Source: Euborellia annulipes (taxonomy: Eukaryota; Arthropoda; Insecta; Dermaptera; Anisolabididae). Taken from it: a DNA stretch of 64,000 bases. Each line of letters starts with the position of its first letter. The first letter of the stretch is position 1. Where the stretch lies: NCBI GenBank assembly GCA_023213315.1, contig JAKCPI010016321.1:1-64000 (forward strand), in the 5' to 3' direction. Below the pieces are notes generated by a model. It worked only from the letters and a program-made list of their open reading frames with translations, was not told the DNA's origin and searched no databases. The position numbers and the translations under genes were made by a program. This document shows positions 21,555-32,100 of the stretch, piece after piece.

Positions 21555-21907
21555 GTAAGTATTTCCATGCTCTCTATTTATTTATCTATTAAGGTACACA
21601 TTTAATATTACTAATCTCCCTTTAATTTCAAAAGATTCGGGAATTTTTTTTCTTTTTGTTAAATTTCTTATTAAGTACCTACTATACCGATTTATCAGAA
21701 ATATAATTATTTTGAAAATATTTGAGATATAAATTGAAATTGACTATAAACCTAAATTTTCAAATATAAAATACTATTTAAGTAATTGAAAAGTTTTGTT
21801 TTGACGAGAGTAGCAGAGTTAGTTGTTGAATCATAAAGTGAAACAAAGTGGTTGTCCTCTGCTTGATGCAAATAAACATACAGACATATATTGTTAGAGT
21901 CCTCTTC

Positions 21908-21945
21908 TATGTTTCAGATCTCATAATGGCTTTTTCATGGTAATT
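21908..21945 (+). pseudogene. Remnant of a second LRR-like gene start
   Basis: CTATGTTTCAGATCTCATAATGGC is nearly the same as the acceptor-plus-start context of the gene at 22777 (CTATGTTTCAGATTTCATAATGCC). The coding sequence stops matching after a few codons (ATG 21926-21928, then GCTTTTTCATGGTAA). This is a truncated duplicate of the 5' end. Confidence 0.5.
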
Positions 21946-22040
21946 ATGAATACAATATAACTATCTACTGGATTGACCCGAGAAATAAACTTTTTTAATT
22001 AAATTGAAAGTTTTTGTGCCGAGAGTAGCAGAATTTTTAT

Positions 22041-22153
22041 ATATTGAAGGAGACAATAAAAGAGTGTGTCTTCTGCTGGAATTATAAATCGTTATAAATA
22101 AATAAAATTTATAATTCCAGCAGAAGACACACTCTTTTATTGTCTCCTTCAAA
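22041..22153. repeat. HH-A hairpin lacking the ribozyme
   Basis: TATTGAAGGAGACAATAAAA (22043) is mirrored by TTTTATTGTCTCCTTCAA. The loop CGTTATAAATAAATA is the segment that lies just 3' of the hammerhead cleavage site in the full copies (54253-54535). The ribozyme core is missing from both arms. Confidence 0.8.
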
Positions 22154-22776
22154 CTTTTTAAACTCAAGAATTTTAACTAGCTTTATTAAGTAGAAAATAA
22201 TCTCTTAATTCTGAGTATAGTGAAGTTTAAATATCATTATAAACACTTATTTTCATTGTTGTGACTTTTCTATTTAATAATTATTTATTTAATAATTATT
22301 ATTTGATAATTTAGTTGAGTAATTGTTTAAAATAATTATTAAGATTTTTTTGAGATCTAATTGATTCACGTATTTTGTTTATTTGATGTCGTATAAAAAA
22401 TAGTTCCTATGAAAGTTGTTGATTTTTTTTTTTTGTAGATTTAGAAAATGTACAGAAAATATAGATATATCTCTCTATATATCTGTATAGATAATGTATT
22501 TAAAAAACAGAACTTGACCTCGAAATACAAAAACAATAGCGTAGTTTAGTTTCTCCCTTGATATAAATAAACTTTTTATTTAAAACTTTTTTCTATATAA
22601 TGCACTGTTTTTGAGTTATAAGACTGTCTCAAGATAAAAATCTCACCCGAAATCTTTGCCCGAATTTCATTAAGTAGGGAATCAGAGAGGATAGTTAATC
22701 CTTTTTTCTTTTCTCTTCATAAATTGGATTATAATAAATAATAATCTTTTCTTCTGTCTATGTTTCAGATTTCATA

Positions 22777-23767
22777 ATGCCTTTTAATACACGAAGAATG
22801 GGAGAAATGGAAATGGATAGGCTGTATGAAGTTCTCCTGGAGGGGATGGAAGAAAATGCTGGATTGTATGAGAAGAGAAAAATTGTCAATTCTATCCTCC
22901 CTGTGGATAAATACACATTGCAGTATTGGATCCTCAGTGCTGAGCTTAGCGAAGAAATCCGTTTGAATTCTCTTCTTATTTTCCTTGACGAGAATACAAA
23001 ATATTTCAGCTTTGCAGCAGATACGAATAATCAGACAACTATCAAATCTATTTTGGAATTAATACCCAGATACTGTCCGAATATCCAAACGGTCAATTTT
23101 AGAAGCTTAGAAATCAAATATGAAAACTTAGAGAACTTTAAAAGATTTCTGAAACAAATGACAGGCATGAAATTTCTTCGGGTGAGTCTTTATAAATCGA
23201 ATTGTGTAATAGATCAACTTTTGCTAAAAGAGGATTTTGATCTGCATGACCAGGATGTTCAAAATGGACTCTTAAAAATCGAATATATCAAAGAAAATCA
23301 TTTAGAAGCTCCAGCGTGTGCTAAACTTTTAAAACTTCTACCTAATTTGATAAGTTTTGGTTATGGACCTGGGTTAACTCAACTGGTGAACTCTGATATT
23401 GATGATGACGATGAGCTTATCAAAAAATTATCTAATATATCTATTATTAATGATGAACGAACAAACTTAAACACTTTGGAACATTTTATAAGATTCTGCC
23501 CAAAAAGTAACAGAAATTTATCTAATTAACCCAAATGCCCGTGTTATTGAAAATCTTTCAAAATTCCCCTTACTTATAGAAATAAATTTAGATTGTGAAA
23601 ATATCGATCAAATTATAGAGCTTATGGAATTATTAGAAAACATTGGAACCCGAATTAAAATTCTGAATATAGTTACCACTGACAATATTCCTCTTGATCA
23701 GGAAATTATACATAAGTTATGCCCGGAATTAATTACATTAGAAATTAATGATGAGTTATTACTTTAG
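22777..23767 (+). CDS. Leucine-rich-repeat-like protein, frameshifted near 23502
   Basis: ATG at 22777 follows a good acceptor (TATGTTTCAG ending 22768) with A at -3. About 242 codons run to an AAAAA run at 23502-23506, where one base must be skipped. The reading then continues KVTEIYLINPNARVIENLSK to TAG at 23765-23767, ~329 residues in all. The sequence shows irregular RNI-type leucine-rich repeats: KSILELIPRYCPNIQTVNFR, CAKLLKLLPNLISFGY, FIRFCPKVTEIYL, LSKFPLLIEINLDC and HKLCPELITLEIN. The ~40-residue acidic helical N terminus could be F-box-like, but that is not clear. No signal peptide or membrane segment is seen. Frame remains open for 33 codons past the TAG (INLDNVLIDEFSCMEFTIRV), so the stop may also be a defect. 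It sits between duplicated 5' blocks. A pseudogene or sequencing error in the A-run are both possible. Confidence 0.65.
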
Positions 23768-24077
23768 ATTAATCTGGATAATGTATTAATTGATGAATTT
23801 TCATGTATGGAATTTACTATTCGGGTGACTTCAGAATCCCTTTTTTCAAAGTAATGTATTATCCATAGTCGTGGACGTGGTGGAGGGGGTTACTCTAGTA
23901 ATAATTTATATTACTTTCTATTTATTAAATTAAGTTCATTTTTTGTACTTAGTTTATGATAAATAAAATATTTAATATTATCTAAAACAAATTTATTTTC
24001 TCTAGTATTTTGTTCATTTAAAAAAAAAAAAATTATTTGTTCCTTTTAATTTTTTTGAACTCGGTTTTTTTTTCTAA

Positions 24078-24318
24078 AATTTTTTTTTGAATTAAAAGAG
24101 CGTTTTTTAATCTATTTTTGTTTCCAAATATATTTTAAGTCTTTTATTAAAGGGTGCATTCAGAAAGGAATGCAGCCTCTCAGGAGAAACAATAGTGCAG
24201 AGACTACTGGTGGGGAAACCGGGCTAGTTGAGGTCAATTCTAGAATTTTGAGGCTTACAATTCGGCTTTGAATTTGCAAACACAGGCCCAAAATTTGAAT
24301 TCCTCTAGAAAACCAAAC
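24078..24318 (+). repeat. Copy B of the LRR gene 5' exon
   Basis: Same sequence as 21316-21554 with a few differences, including the donor CCAAAC|GTAAGTATTT (donor GT at 24319). The intron homologous to copy A resumes at ~24806 (TTATAAACACTTATTTTAAT), matching 22235 onward up to about 25245. The block between holds a LINE fragment. Confidence 0.7.
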
Positions 24319-24429
24319 GTAAGTATTTCGATTCTTCCTCTCTATTTATATTATTATATTGCAGATAAAGACGACAAACTAAATGTAACGGGTCACACTT
24401 TGAACTCATTCATTTACAAAACAAAGATT

Positions 24430-24806
24430 TAGGATTAGAGGAAAGAAACAAAAGAATTGAAAATGTTTATAACGAGCTTAAGAACGAGATCTATAGTAGA
24501 CACTCTGTCTAACAAATCTATTCAAAATATTTCTATAGACAATAATGCATTAGACCCAACTTCTTGGAACAATGAATACCCTTAACAATTATAATGAAAC
24601 AAAAAGCATCTTTCGGAAACTCAATAATAAAAAGAGCACAGGTATAAATGGAATTCCTAACATTATCCTTAAAAACCTTCCCAAGAAAATAATAGGATAT
24701 TATACTATTATTTTCAACAATTCCCTAAACAATTGCTATTTCCCAGTAAAATGGAAGAAAGCAAAAATAATACCAATCCCCAAACGAGATAAAGACTCCT
24801 CATTAT
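24430..24806 (+). pseudogene. LINE reverse transcriptase N-terminal fragment
   Basis: The frame 24572-24808 reads IFRKLNNKKSTGINGIPNII then LKNLPKKIIGYYTIIFNN and FPVKWKKAKIIPIPKRDKDS. This is the start of a Jockey/CR1-type reverse transcriptase (KNKKSxGxDGIP...W K.A.I.PI.K). Upstream, 24440-24500 gives linker-like ERNKRIENVYNELKNEI in a different frame. It is cut at ~24806 exactly where the duplicated intron resumes. Only RT motif 1 and part of the next are kept. Confidence 0.8.
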
Positions 24807-25249
24807 AAACACTTATTTTAATTGTTTTGACTTTTCAATTTAATAATTATTTATTTAATAATTAATTATTTAATCATTATTATTTAAAAATTAAGTTGAA
24901 TAATTGTTAAAAATAATTATTAGTATTTTTTCTGAGATCTAATTGGTTTAATATTTTCTTTATTTGTTGTCGTATAAAAAAATAGTTTTCATGAAAGTTG
25001 TTCAGTTTTTTTTTTTTTTTTTTTTTTTTTTTGTAGAATCTGAATATGTACAGAAACATAGGTTTTTATTTAAAAAAACAGAAGGTGACCTTGAAGTACC
25101 CTTGAAAGCTTGTTCTAAGTCGTCAAACAATAGCGTAGTTTAGTTTCCCCCTGATATAAATAAACTTTGTATTTGAAACTTTTTCATATAGGTAATGCAT
25201 TTTTTTAGTTATAAGACTGTCTCAAGATAAAAAACTCACCCGGTATATA

Positions 25250-25670
25250 CAAATTGTAAAGTGTATTGCCTATACCCTTTGCTAATATTTTGTCAATATA
25301 GTGTAATAAAATGAATTATATAAAAAAAAGAAGATAAACTTACCAGGATGCTGGGAATCTGATCTGATGGACCTGCGCTAGTCTCCAATATGCACTTAAC
25401 ATACCACGGTGTCTACGCACAGACTAAATTTTAATTTATTGAATAAATCCCCAGTTAGGATTCTCTCATCTTATCATTGATGCTCCTCCGCTCAAGTCGA
25501 AATAAAAATTAATATGAAAAAAGTTCCCCAATCATTTTCAATGAATTAGGTTTTATATCTCCCTTTTTCTACAGATAGGAATACTAACTAGACATTTTCT
25601 ACTCAAAGATCAGGCCATTAAAAATAAACAAAAAAAAACAATTAGGAATAGTTAGCTATAACAATTTCGT
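25250..25670. other. AT-rich DNA, nothing recognised
   Basis: No coding frame, repeat edge or RNA gene was recognised in this stretch. Confidence 0.4.
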
Positions 25671-25795
25671 TCAAATTGAAAACCTACCATAACAGTAACA
25701 AAATGAAGCTCTGATTAATTTTTGGTACATACCGGTTCACAAACATTAGTACTTTATTAGTGTATTAATGAGAGATTAGGGAAGTTTTTTGTGTG

Positions 25796-26664
25796 ATTTT
25801 TTTATTTTTCACCAACGTGTTGTCGACTTTGCCGACTTCTTCAGGGTTTCTATAAAGACGAGAACATTATTAATAACAAACTGCAGGAGAACATTATCAC
25901 TACAGATGAAAAAATTTTATCCACCAAATAGTTACATCACACATTCGTCTAAAATATATTATTTTTCTTTATCTCTGTTACCAATGACCATCAGAAATTC
26001 AAAAAATTCGCACATTCCCAAACAATAATTAGATAAACAGTTTTAGAAACAATACAAACAGAATCAGACACACACAGTTTTAGAACAATAGAACGGAATC
26101 ATTTTACTTAGGTATCCATTTTCAAACATGAAAATATCAAATTTAAATAAAACTAAAAATTTATTTAAAATTATTGGATAAAAAGAAGATTTAAGATCTT
26201 AAGATCTTAAGTGAAACCTATCAAAGTATTTTTTATCCAATAATTTAAAAAAATGTTTCACCAAGTACCAACACGAAATTCCTTAAAAACTATTAAAATT
26301 ATATTATTTTATATTTATTATTGACATGACCTTAATAAGTCTGATAAATATTATAATAAAATGTAATTTTAGTTTTATTTAAATTTGATATTTCCATGTA
26401 TGAAAATGGATACCTAAGTAAAATGATTCCGTTCTATTGTTCTAAAACTGTGTTGTCTGATTCTGTTTGTATTGTTTCTAAAACTGTTTATCTAATTATT
26501 GTTTATGTGAATGTGCCGGATTTTTTGAATTTTTGAATTTCTGATGGTCATTGGTAACGGAGATAAAGAAAAATAATGTATTTTAGACGAATGTGTGATG
26601 TAACTATTTGAAACCCTGAAGAAGTCGGCAAAGTCGACGAAACGTTGGTGAAAAATAAAACAAA
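25796..26664. mobile_element. Foldback with hammerhead-like motifs at both ends
   Basis: The left arm (25796-26160) and the right arm (26350-26664) are inverted. The outer 50 bp on each side contain CTGAAGAAGTCGGCAAAGTC (plus at 26616, minus at 25820-25850). A 25-bp CTTAAGATCTTAAG-type palindrome and a fragment of the HH-B family (AAATTATTGGATAAAAA) lie in the loop. No open frame is credible. Confidence 0.8.
26616..26649 (+). ncRNA. Hammerhead-like motif, likely inactive
   Basis: CTGAAGA, one extra A, helix II GTCG/CGAC, then GAAAC and GTTGGTG. The triplet expected at the cleavage site would be GTG. Hammerheads need NUH, so cleavage is not expected. The mate in the other arm (25805-25850) reads CGACAACACG where GAAAC is expected and is also broken. 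Confidence 0.35.
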
Positions 26665-26744
26665 ACTTGTCAATTTTTTTTGTGGCTTTCTGGCCTTTCT
26701 AGCCATAAGCCAATATACGATACTTATTATTTTTTTTAAATTTG

Positions 26745-26835
26745 TCTCTACCCAGGGATCAGATTTTAGCTGGATGACTCGAGTCGGATTCACTTGGATA
26801 GCACCCTGGTACGCTAACCTCTAGCCTAACCCGAC
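26745..26835 (-). repeat. Decayed tRNA-like element
   Basis: The minus strand reads GGGTTAGGCTAGAGGTTAGC near 26817, which resembles the 5' region and A box of a tRNA. AAGTGAATCCGACTCGAGTC in the B-box region is a poor match. It is weakly supported as a SINE relic. Confidence 0.25.
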
Positions 26836-27172
26836 CCCCAAACTTGTCCTTAATTCTCATTAAAAAACTCTCATTAATACAGATTATGAAAGGGGATGAT
26901 AATAATCATTTATTAGTGTATTTTTTTAGTTTTTTCTAAATATCTTTTGACTTAACCAATATTGATCAAATTTAAAAATCTATTTCCCAAGTACCTTGAG
27001 CACCTCAAAAATGATTATAGGTATACAAGTTTTTATTAAAATTACAATTTAAAATAGCTATTCCCGACTAGGATCCAAAAAAATAAATTGAATGAAGTGG
27101 CTATCCACACAACTAAACAATACATCTGAAGCCTACTCTTATATTATTTCATATTTAATAAAATTGTTTATA

Positions 27173-27713
27173 CAGGGTGGGGCATAAAGATCTCCCACAT
27201 TTTGTTGATTCACTGTGCGAGTAGTATTGGGGGTAGAGAAGTGAACTGAGACTCATTCGGTTGGTTAGTCTCTAAAGTTTTCAGTACCCATCATGCGTTG
27301 GGCCGTGAACATCGAGGCTTCGTTGTTGAGCGTATTATGAGAATAACCGCTCTTTGATAGCGACGCAGAGAGCGTTTCATGGACATTTCGCACTCAGTCC
27401 AAAATCTTACCAGATCGAAAAACAATTTTGCTATGGATTCCTAATCTTCGAGCAACTGGATCCACACTGTAAAGAAAATCATCTGGTAGATCTAGGACCG
27501 TTAGAACGCCAGAAAATGTCAAAGCAGTATGAGCATCCATTCAGAAATGTATTAACAACGACGGCCGCCATTTGTATGATATAATGTTTAAAACACATTC
27601 AAAAAAATTATTTTTATGTTCTATTCAAAAAATATATTCAGTTTAATTTCTAGTTTATTTTTTTCATTTTTTTATATCTCTTCAAAATGTAGGAGATCTT
27701 TTGCCCCACCCTA
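27173..27713 (+). mobile_element. Tc1/mariner relic, 541 bp, TA-flanked
   Basis: CAGGGTGGGGCATAAAGATC (27173) and the end TTTGCCCCACCCTA (27713) are terminal inverted repeats of about 33 bp flanked by TA. The interior retains N-terminal transposase pieces: SLIATQRAFHGHFALSPKS-like text at 27350-27415, then TPENVKAV*ASIQK at 27510-27550 in another frame. These match the helix-turn-helix part of mariner transposases. The catalytic domain is gone, so the element is non-autonomous. Confidence 0.8.
27354..27584 (+). pseudogene. Mariner transposase N-terminal relic
   Basis: The IATQRAFHGHF string follows an in-frame stop and is part of the first helix-turn-helix of a mariner-type transposase. Later pieces (LDPHCKENHLVDLGPLERQK) correspond, after frame and codon damage, to the GSTLKRKSPGRPRS-like linker. 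Stops and frameshifts are frequent. No catalytic aspartates remain. Confidence 0.6.
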
Positions 27714-27720
27714 TACTAAT

Positions 27721-28490
27721 GATCATAACCCCACCTTTTAATTTTGGGCCCATTAGCAAATAATCATATCTTCTCTTAAATATGCAACCCTTCTAGGGTA
27801 AATAGCTTTCTAGTATTTTACTTTGAAAATTTTTAAGTTATTAATTCAATTTCATCTCCAATACAGACAGATAATAATTGATACCTCTTTCATTTCTTTC
27901 ACTTTTATATATACCTATGTCAAATCAAGATCGGAAATTATTATTCATCTTCCGCTTCTCATTGAAAATCTTTTCCTAATTTTGAATCTCACCTTCCTTT
28001 ATAGGTACTTCCTCAAGAGTGGGAGTTCTGCTCGCTTGTTTCGATTTCTTTCTTTGCCATTTGGGTTTTCTTAAGAAACGTTTCCAATTTTATTCGTGGT
28101 CTCTCTCTCCGACCACTAGTAAGCCATCAAAACGGAATGACGTGTCGCCTTCAATCCGATTGACTATCCTCCTCCCCCACCCAAAGTCAATTGCTGTAGG
28201 GATTTTATATCTTTCCTCTCTCTTTCTTGTCTTTTTGGCTTTCGAACAAGCCTATAATTTTCATGTCCGGAAATTGTCTTGAAGATTTGATTCATTCCTC
28301 ATGACTCAAATTTAGATTTCGATCTCAAAAAAATAATTACTTTGTTCGATTTGTTATTATTTCAATCTTAAATAAGCAAATAATAAGTGAAATTGAAATT
28401 TTAACTGGCTTCCACCTAAGTAAAGATCCAAAATTTTCAATATCCATACGGTATTGACTCCATGAAAAACAATATTTATAATTAAAAAAA
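27721..28490. other. Intergenic DNA with a slightly GC-richer block
   Basis: Positions 28010-28280 are less AT-rich and hold overlapping frames of 83 and 87 codons, but neither has a recognisable domain nor splice context. Nothing else was seen. Confidence 0.35.
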
Positions 28491-28492
28491 GA

Positions 28493-28527
28493 CTGATGAT
28501 GAAGACCAAGTCTTCGAAACTATAGTC
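28493..28527 (+). ncRNA. Hammerhead ribozyme motif (HH-A type), single copy
   Basis: CTGATGA, an extra T, helix II GAAGAC/GTCTTC with a CAA loop, GAAAC, loop TATA and GTC. The predicted cut is after C28527. Stem III is the two-base-pair minimal type and stem I is weak (2 bp visible: AG/TC). The helix II sequence differs from the 54-kb copies while preserving pairing, which supports selection for structure. An AT-rich tail and a fragment of TTTATTTGCATCAAGCAGAG (also inverted at 21860) follow. Confidence 0.6.
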
Positions 28528-28599
28528 TCATACAAATAAATAATATATATATACATATATATAATTTCGATATATATGTGTATATGTTTATTTGCATCA

Positions 28600-29700
28600 A
28601 GCAGAGGACAACCTCTTTGTTTCTCTTTGCAAATAATAAGTACCAACCTGGAGGATCGAGTTTCGCTCTGAAATTTGTTTCTTTGTTATTTAATCAACCA
28701 CTTGTTTTATTTTGATTCAACCACATGATTCATTTTTATTTTTTAAACACTGATCAATCAGCTGTCAGAAGACCCAATTGAGAGAGTTCAAGCTTTCACC
28801 ACCAGTTGGCGTATCTGCAATTTTCAGTTACAAATATTAATTTTATTACATAAATAAATTTTAAAGAATTAAAAAAAAAATACTTGCTTACTGTAGAGTA
28901 ACACAAAAAATGCAAGTATTTCGAATAGACATCTCCGACTTGTGACAATTTATAAAGCGTCAAAAGCAACTCAACATTATTCCAAGCTCCTATATGATTT
29001 ATACGATGATAAATGTATGTTGGCGTTTATATTGTCATCAGTTAGGTAGTTATTGTGGAGAAAAACGACAAGAGTGACGGTTGACTGCATCAGAGAACGA
29101 CAACCCCCTGACTAGGGGGTGGTTGTGTTCTTTTTCCCTCCGTCATCCCTTGAGTTTCGTTTCTCCGATTATCACCATTCCACCTCTTGTATTGCACGGA
29201 GATGTCTCATAAAACCTGAGAGAAGGGGTGGTTTCCGTCTTGGCACGTGCCACGCGTGCCAATTTCGCCCCAACCGCATAGGCCTAACACTTTACACACC
29301 CCCGACATCGGAAGGAATCTCTTCCCCGGAATATAAATCAATACACGCCGAGAGAGCAGGTAGACAATTTGCAATGCGCCACATTCCTCTTTAATATAAG
29401 TTCTTTTTTCTACTCTCAATGATTTATTATTCAGATAGAGTAAATAAAAGTATTAGAATGACTTTTGAAAAGTTACAATTTCAGTATTTAACTTTTTTTT
29501 TTTTAATTTTAACCATTCAGACAGAGTAAGTGCAAAAATGGTTTCAGAAATTCGAATTTTAGTATTCACTAGAAATACCCAGAGTCCATTAAAACTATTT
29601 TGGGGCAAATTAAGTGAAAGAATGGCCTCAAAATGTTCAATTTTGGTATTTATTGAAATTACCATGAATCCATTGTATTTTGATCTTATGTTAAACAGAT
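28600..29700. other. Intergenic DNA with a GC-richer block at 29100-29400
   Basis: The block holds GGCACGTGCCACGCGTGCCA, a near-palindromic string, and frames of 70-91 codons on both strands. None resembles a known protein. It could be a decayed gene exon or an imported fragment. The rest is AT-rich with nothing recognised. Confidence 0.35.
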
Positions 29701-29705
29701 ACATA

Positions 29706-30594
29706 CAGGGTGGTGACTTGGCCGACGCAGCATAGCGATTACAATGTTAATTTTTGAATGTGCATTTATTTGCTCCCCTAATTATTTTAGAGTTAAAGTT
29801 CTTATAGGTTTTTTGTAGAGAAAAAAATACTGAATCCGAACATATTTTTGTTTTCAAATTTTGAAATTTCAGAACCGTAATAATCAACATTATAAATAAT
29901 TGTATTTTTACAAAAATCACTGAGGCCATGGAATTATTAAAACAAACAAGGCATTTTCATTTGTTGTTTCTATTTGACGTTTAATAGTGATGTCTTTAGT
30001 GATTATTTTAGAGCATAATTAGAATACAAAAAACTGAGCAGAATTAAAATTCTAAAAGATAATTACATCAGATTTTGTCTAATTCATAATTTAAAAGTCC
30101 AAAAAAACGATTTTAAAAATGTAGATATTTATTTAAAAAATTTAAATTCAAAACTTTTATTGTTGTCGATTGTTTAAGTTTTATTGTTTATACTAGTCTC
30201 AAAATGGATTCATATTGGTGAACAAATCTATGATTATAAAACAAAACTTAACTTTTTAAAGTCAGTTCTTATTACAATGTATTCATTACAAGAAAAAGTT
30301 GAAATAATTAAGTATTTTTATGCTACTTAGAAACAACAAATGAAAATGCCTTGTTTGTTTTAATAATTCCATGGCCTCAGTGATTTTTGTAAAAATACAA
30401 TTATTTATAATGTTGATTATTACGGTTCTGAAATTTCAAAATTTGAAAACAAAAATATGTTCGGATTCAGTATTTTTTTCTCTACAAAAAACCTATAAGA
30501 ACTTTAACTCTAAAATAATTAGGGGAGCAAATAAATGCACATTCAAAAATTAACATTGTAATCGCTATGCTGCGTCGGCCAAGTCACCACCCTG
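29706..30594. mobile_element. 889-bp MITE with ~270-bp TIRs and TA duplication
   Basis: CAGGGTGGTGACTTGGCCGA (29706) is mirrored exactly by TCGGCCAAGTCACCACCCTG ending at 30594. Both ends are flanked by TA, indicating Tc1/mariner-type insertion. The stems stay nearly identical for about 270 bp, up to AAGGCATTTTCATTTGTTGT, and the ~350-bp centre is AT-rich without an ORF. Identical 60-codon frames in both stems are an artefact of the inversion. Confidence 0.9.
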
Positions 30595-30614
30595 TATAGT
30601 CTTTGTTAAACCTC

Positions 30615-30647
30615 CTGATGAAGGGTTCATAGCCCGAAATATGTATA
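30615..30647 (+). ncRNA. Hammerhead ribozyme motif, AUA cleavage triplet
   Basis: CTGATGA, an extra A, helix II GGG/CCC, GAAAT, loop ATGT and ATA. Stem I has three visible pairs (CTC before the core with GAG after the cut). U15.2-A16.2 and A15.1-U16.1 give the minimal stem III. The MITE at 29706-30594 inserted 20 bp upstream. The AATAAAAAA tract after it is like the other members. Confidence 0.5.
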
Positions 30648-30669
30648 GAGATAAATAAAAAATCTCCAA

Positions 30670-31385
30670 AATATAATTTAAAAAAATTTTTAATTTTTTT
30701 AATTTTATTTCCTCTTTGTGAAACACCACTTATAATCCGTCAAATAATTCCTGTGTTTAATATGTTTCACTATAACCCAACACCGCTCTCCCTAAACGTT
30801 ACAGATACATATACTTGAGACTATTTTCAACCACTGTCCTGCCTGTCCCGATTATATCACATGGACATTAAAACTTGAGTTTGGCCCCTAATCACTTTTT
30901 AAAAAAACCCACATCTCATATTCTTAAGGCCCTCACTTTTTCAATTTTCTAACTTACCTTATTATTCAAAATAATTCTCAAAAATGTCAGAGAAGCCCAT
31001 TTAATAAATACTCTGTGTTTTTAATTTTATCCAATTCTCTACTAGTCCTGTTGAAATATAATCATTTTAATAAAAAATTGAAAAAATAAAATTTTTCATT
31101 AAATAATATCTATAGTTTATACTTAGTTACTTAGACGACCGGTTCCTCAGTGCGTATTTTTGGTGCACGCGGGTCCCAATTTCTACGCCATGGCCTTTTG
31201 TCTCTTGCCAGTGTCGACCAGTGTCGGATTATACTTGTATAATTTATTCTAAGTTAATTAGAATACGTTCCTTAGGCTTTATTTATATTACTAATTAAAA
31301 GATTCCAAATTTTTTCCAAACTTATATAGGTAACGTCTTTCACACGGCTACGATTTCTATTTACTTCATTGAAATCAAATAAATT
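30670..31385. other. AT-rich DNA, nothing recognised
   Basis: No gene, repeat edge or RNA was identified; a short GC-richer patch at 31130-31210 has no sustained frame. Confidence 0.35.
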
Positions 31386-31389
31386 GACA

Positions 31390-32100
31390 CGTTCTGATGT
31401 GGCCATCCAATTGACTTTACCATACACTTCTGGTTGAGTTTGGTGCAAGGTCCTAGATTTTCATTTTTTGATCCCCCCTGCCTCCCCCATTTTGGGCGGT
31501 TTGTTTTTGAATTTTTAGTGTTCTGGGGGCCCACTGATTATTATGTATACAAAATTTGGTTGAGTTTGCTCAAATGGCCTAGATTTTTATTTTTTAACCC
31601 CACCCCTAATTTTGAAGCCAGAAAAAAAATATTTTCGTTATTATAAGTTCATATTTCATTTTTCTTGTTTTTATAGTTTGAAAATATTATAATTTAAAAT
31701 TTTAACCCTCCCCCCCCCCCCTTAAGTTTTGGTCGATATGCACCAAAATCTAATCAGCTCTTAATCTCAATGCACCAAAACTACGTGTGAAATTTGATTT
31801 TGATATTCAGACTAGTTTTTGAGCTAGCTCGTCCACAAAAATTTGGTAAAGCGCAGGTTAACTAACAGACTAACAGACTAACTAACTAACAGACATTTTG
31901 ACAAAACAGTTATTATGTCGAAAAATATAATTTTTTTCGACGTTCACTTAGGGCTTTTTTGTAGACCGAAATGCCATGATTTCGCTCAATTTTTTTAATC
32001 AAAATAGTTTGAGCCGTTTTTGAGATATTTCGAAAAAAAAGAAGCAAAAAAACACTTTTTCATGCACGGTTACAATACTTGACCATACCCTGTAATCTAA
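31390..32100 (+). repeat. Dispersed repeat R2, copy 1
   Basis: GACACGTTCTGATGTGGCCA (31386) through ATACTTGACCATACCCTGT (~32092). The same element is at 52083-52795 (+), 56117-56790 (+), 60893-61577 (-), and in part at 34010-34330. Conserved inner parts include TTTTTGAGCTAGCTCGTCCA, a TAACAGAC microsatellite and AGCCGTTTTTGAGATATTTC. Poly-C runs of 7-12 interrupt it. No frame is open. Confidence 0.85.

Larger units (their letters stand above)
25675..27010 (+). repeat. R1 copy split by a foldback insertion
   Basis: AAACCTACCATAACAGTAAC ... TTAGTACTTTATTAGTG (25679-25762) matches R1 up to its GTACTTTATT string. The rest of R1 (TTAGTTTTTTCTAAATATCT ... AAGTACCTTGAGC) resumes near 26927. The intervening DNA is mainly the foldback at 25796-26664. 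Confidence 0.7.

Noticed and set aside
29747..30553. Two identical 60-codon frames on opposite strands
   Set aside because: They sit in the mirrored stems of the 889-bp MITE and reflect the inversion.
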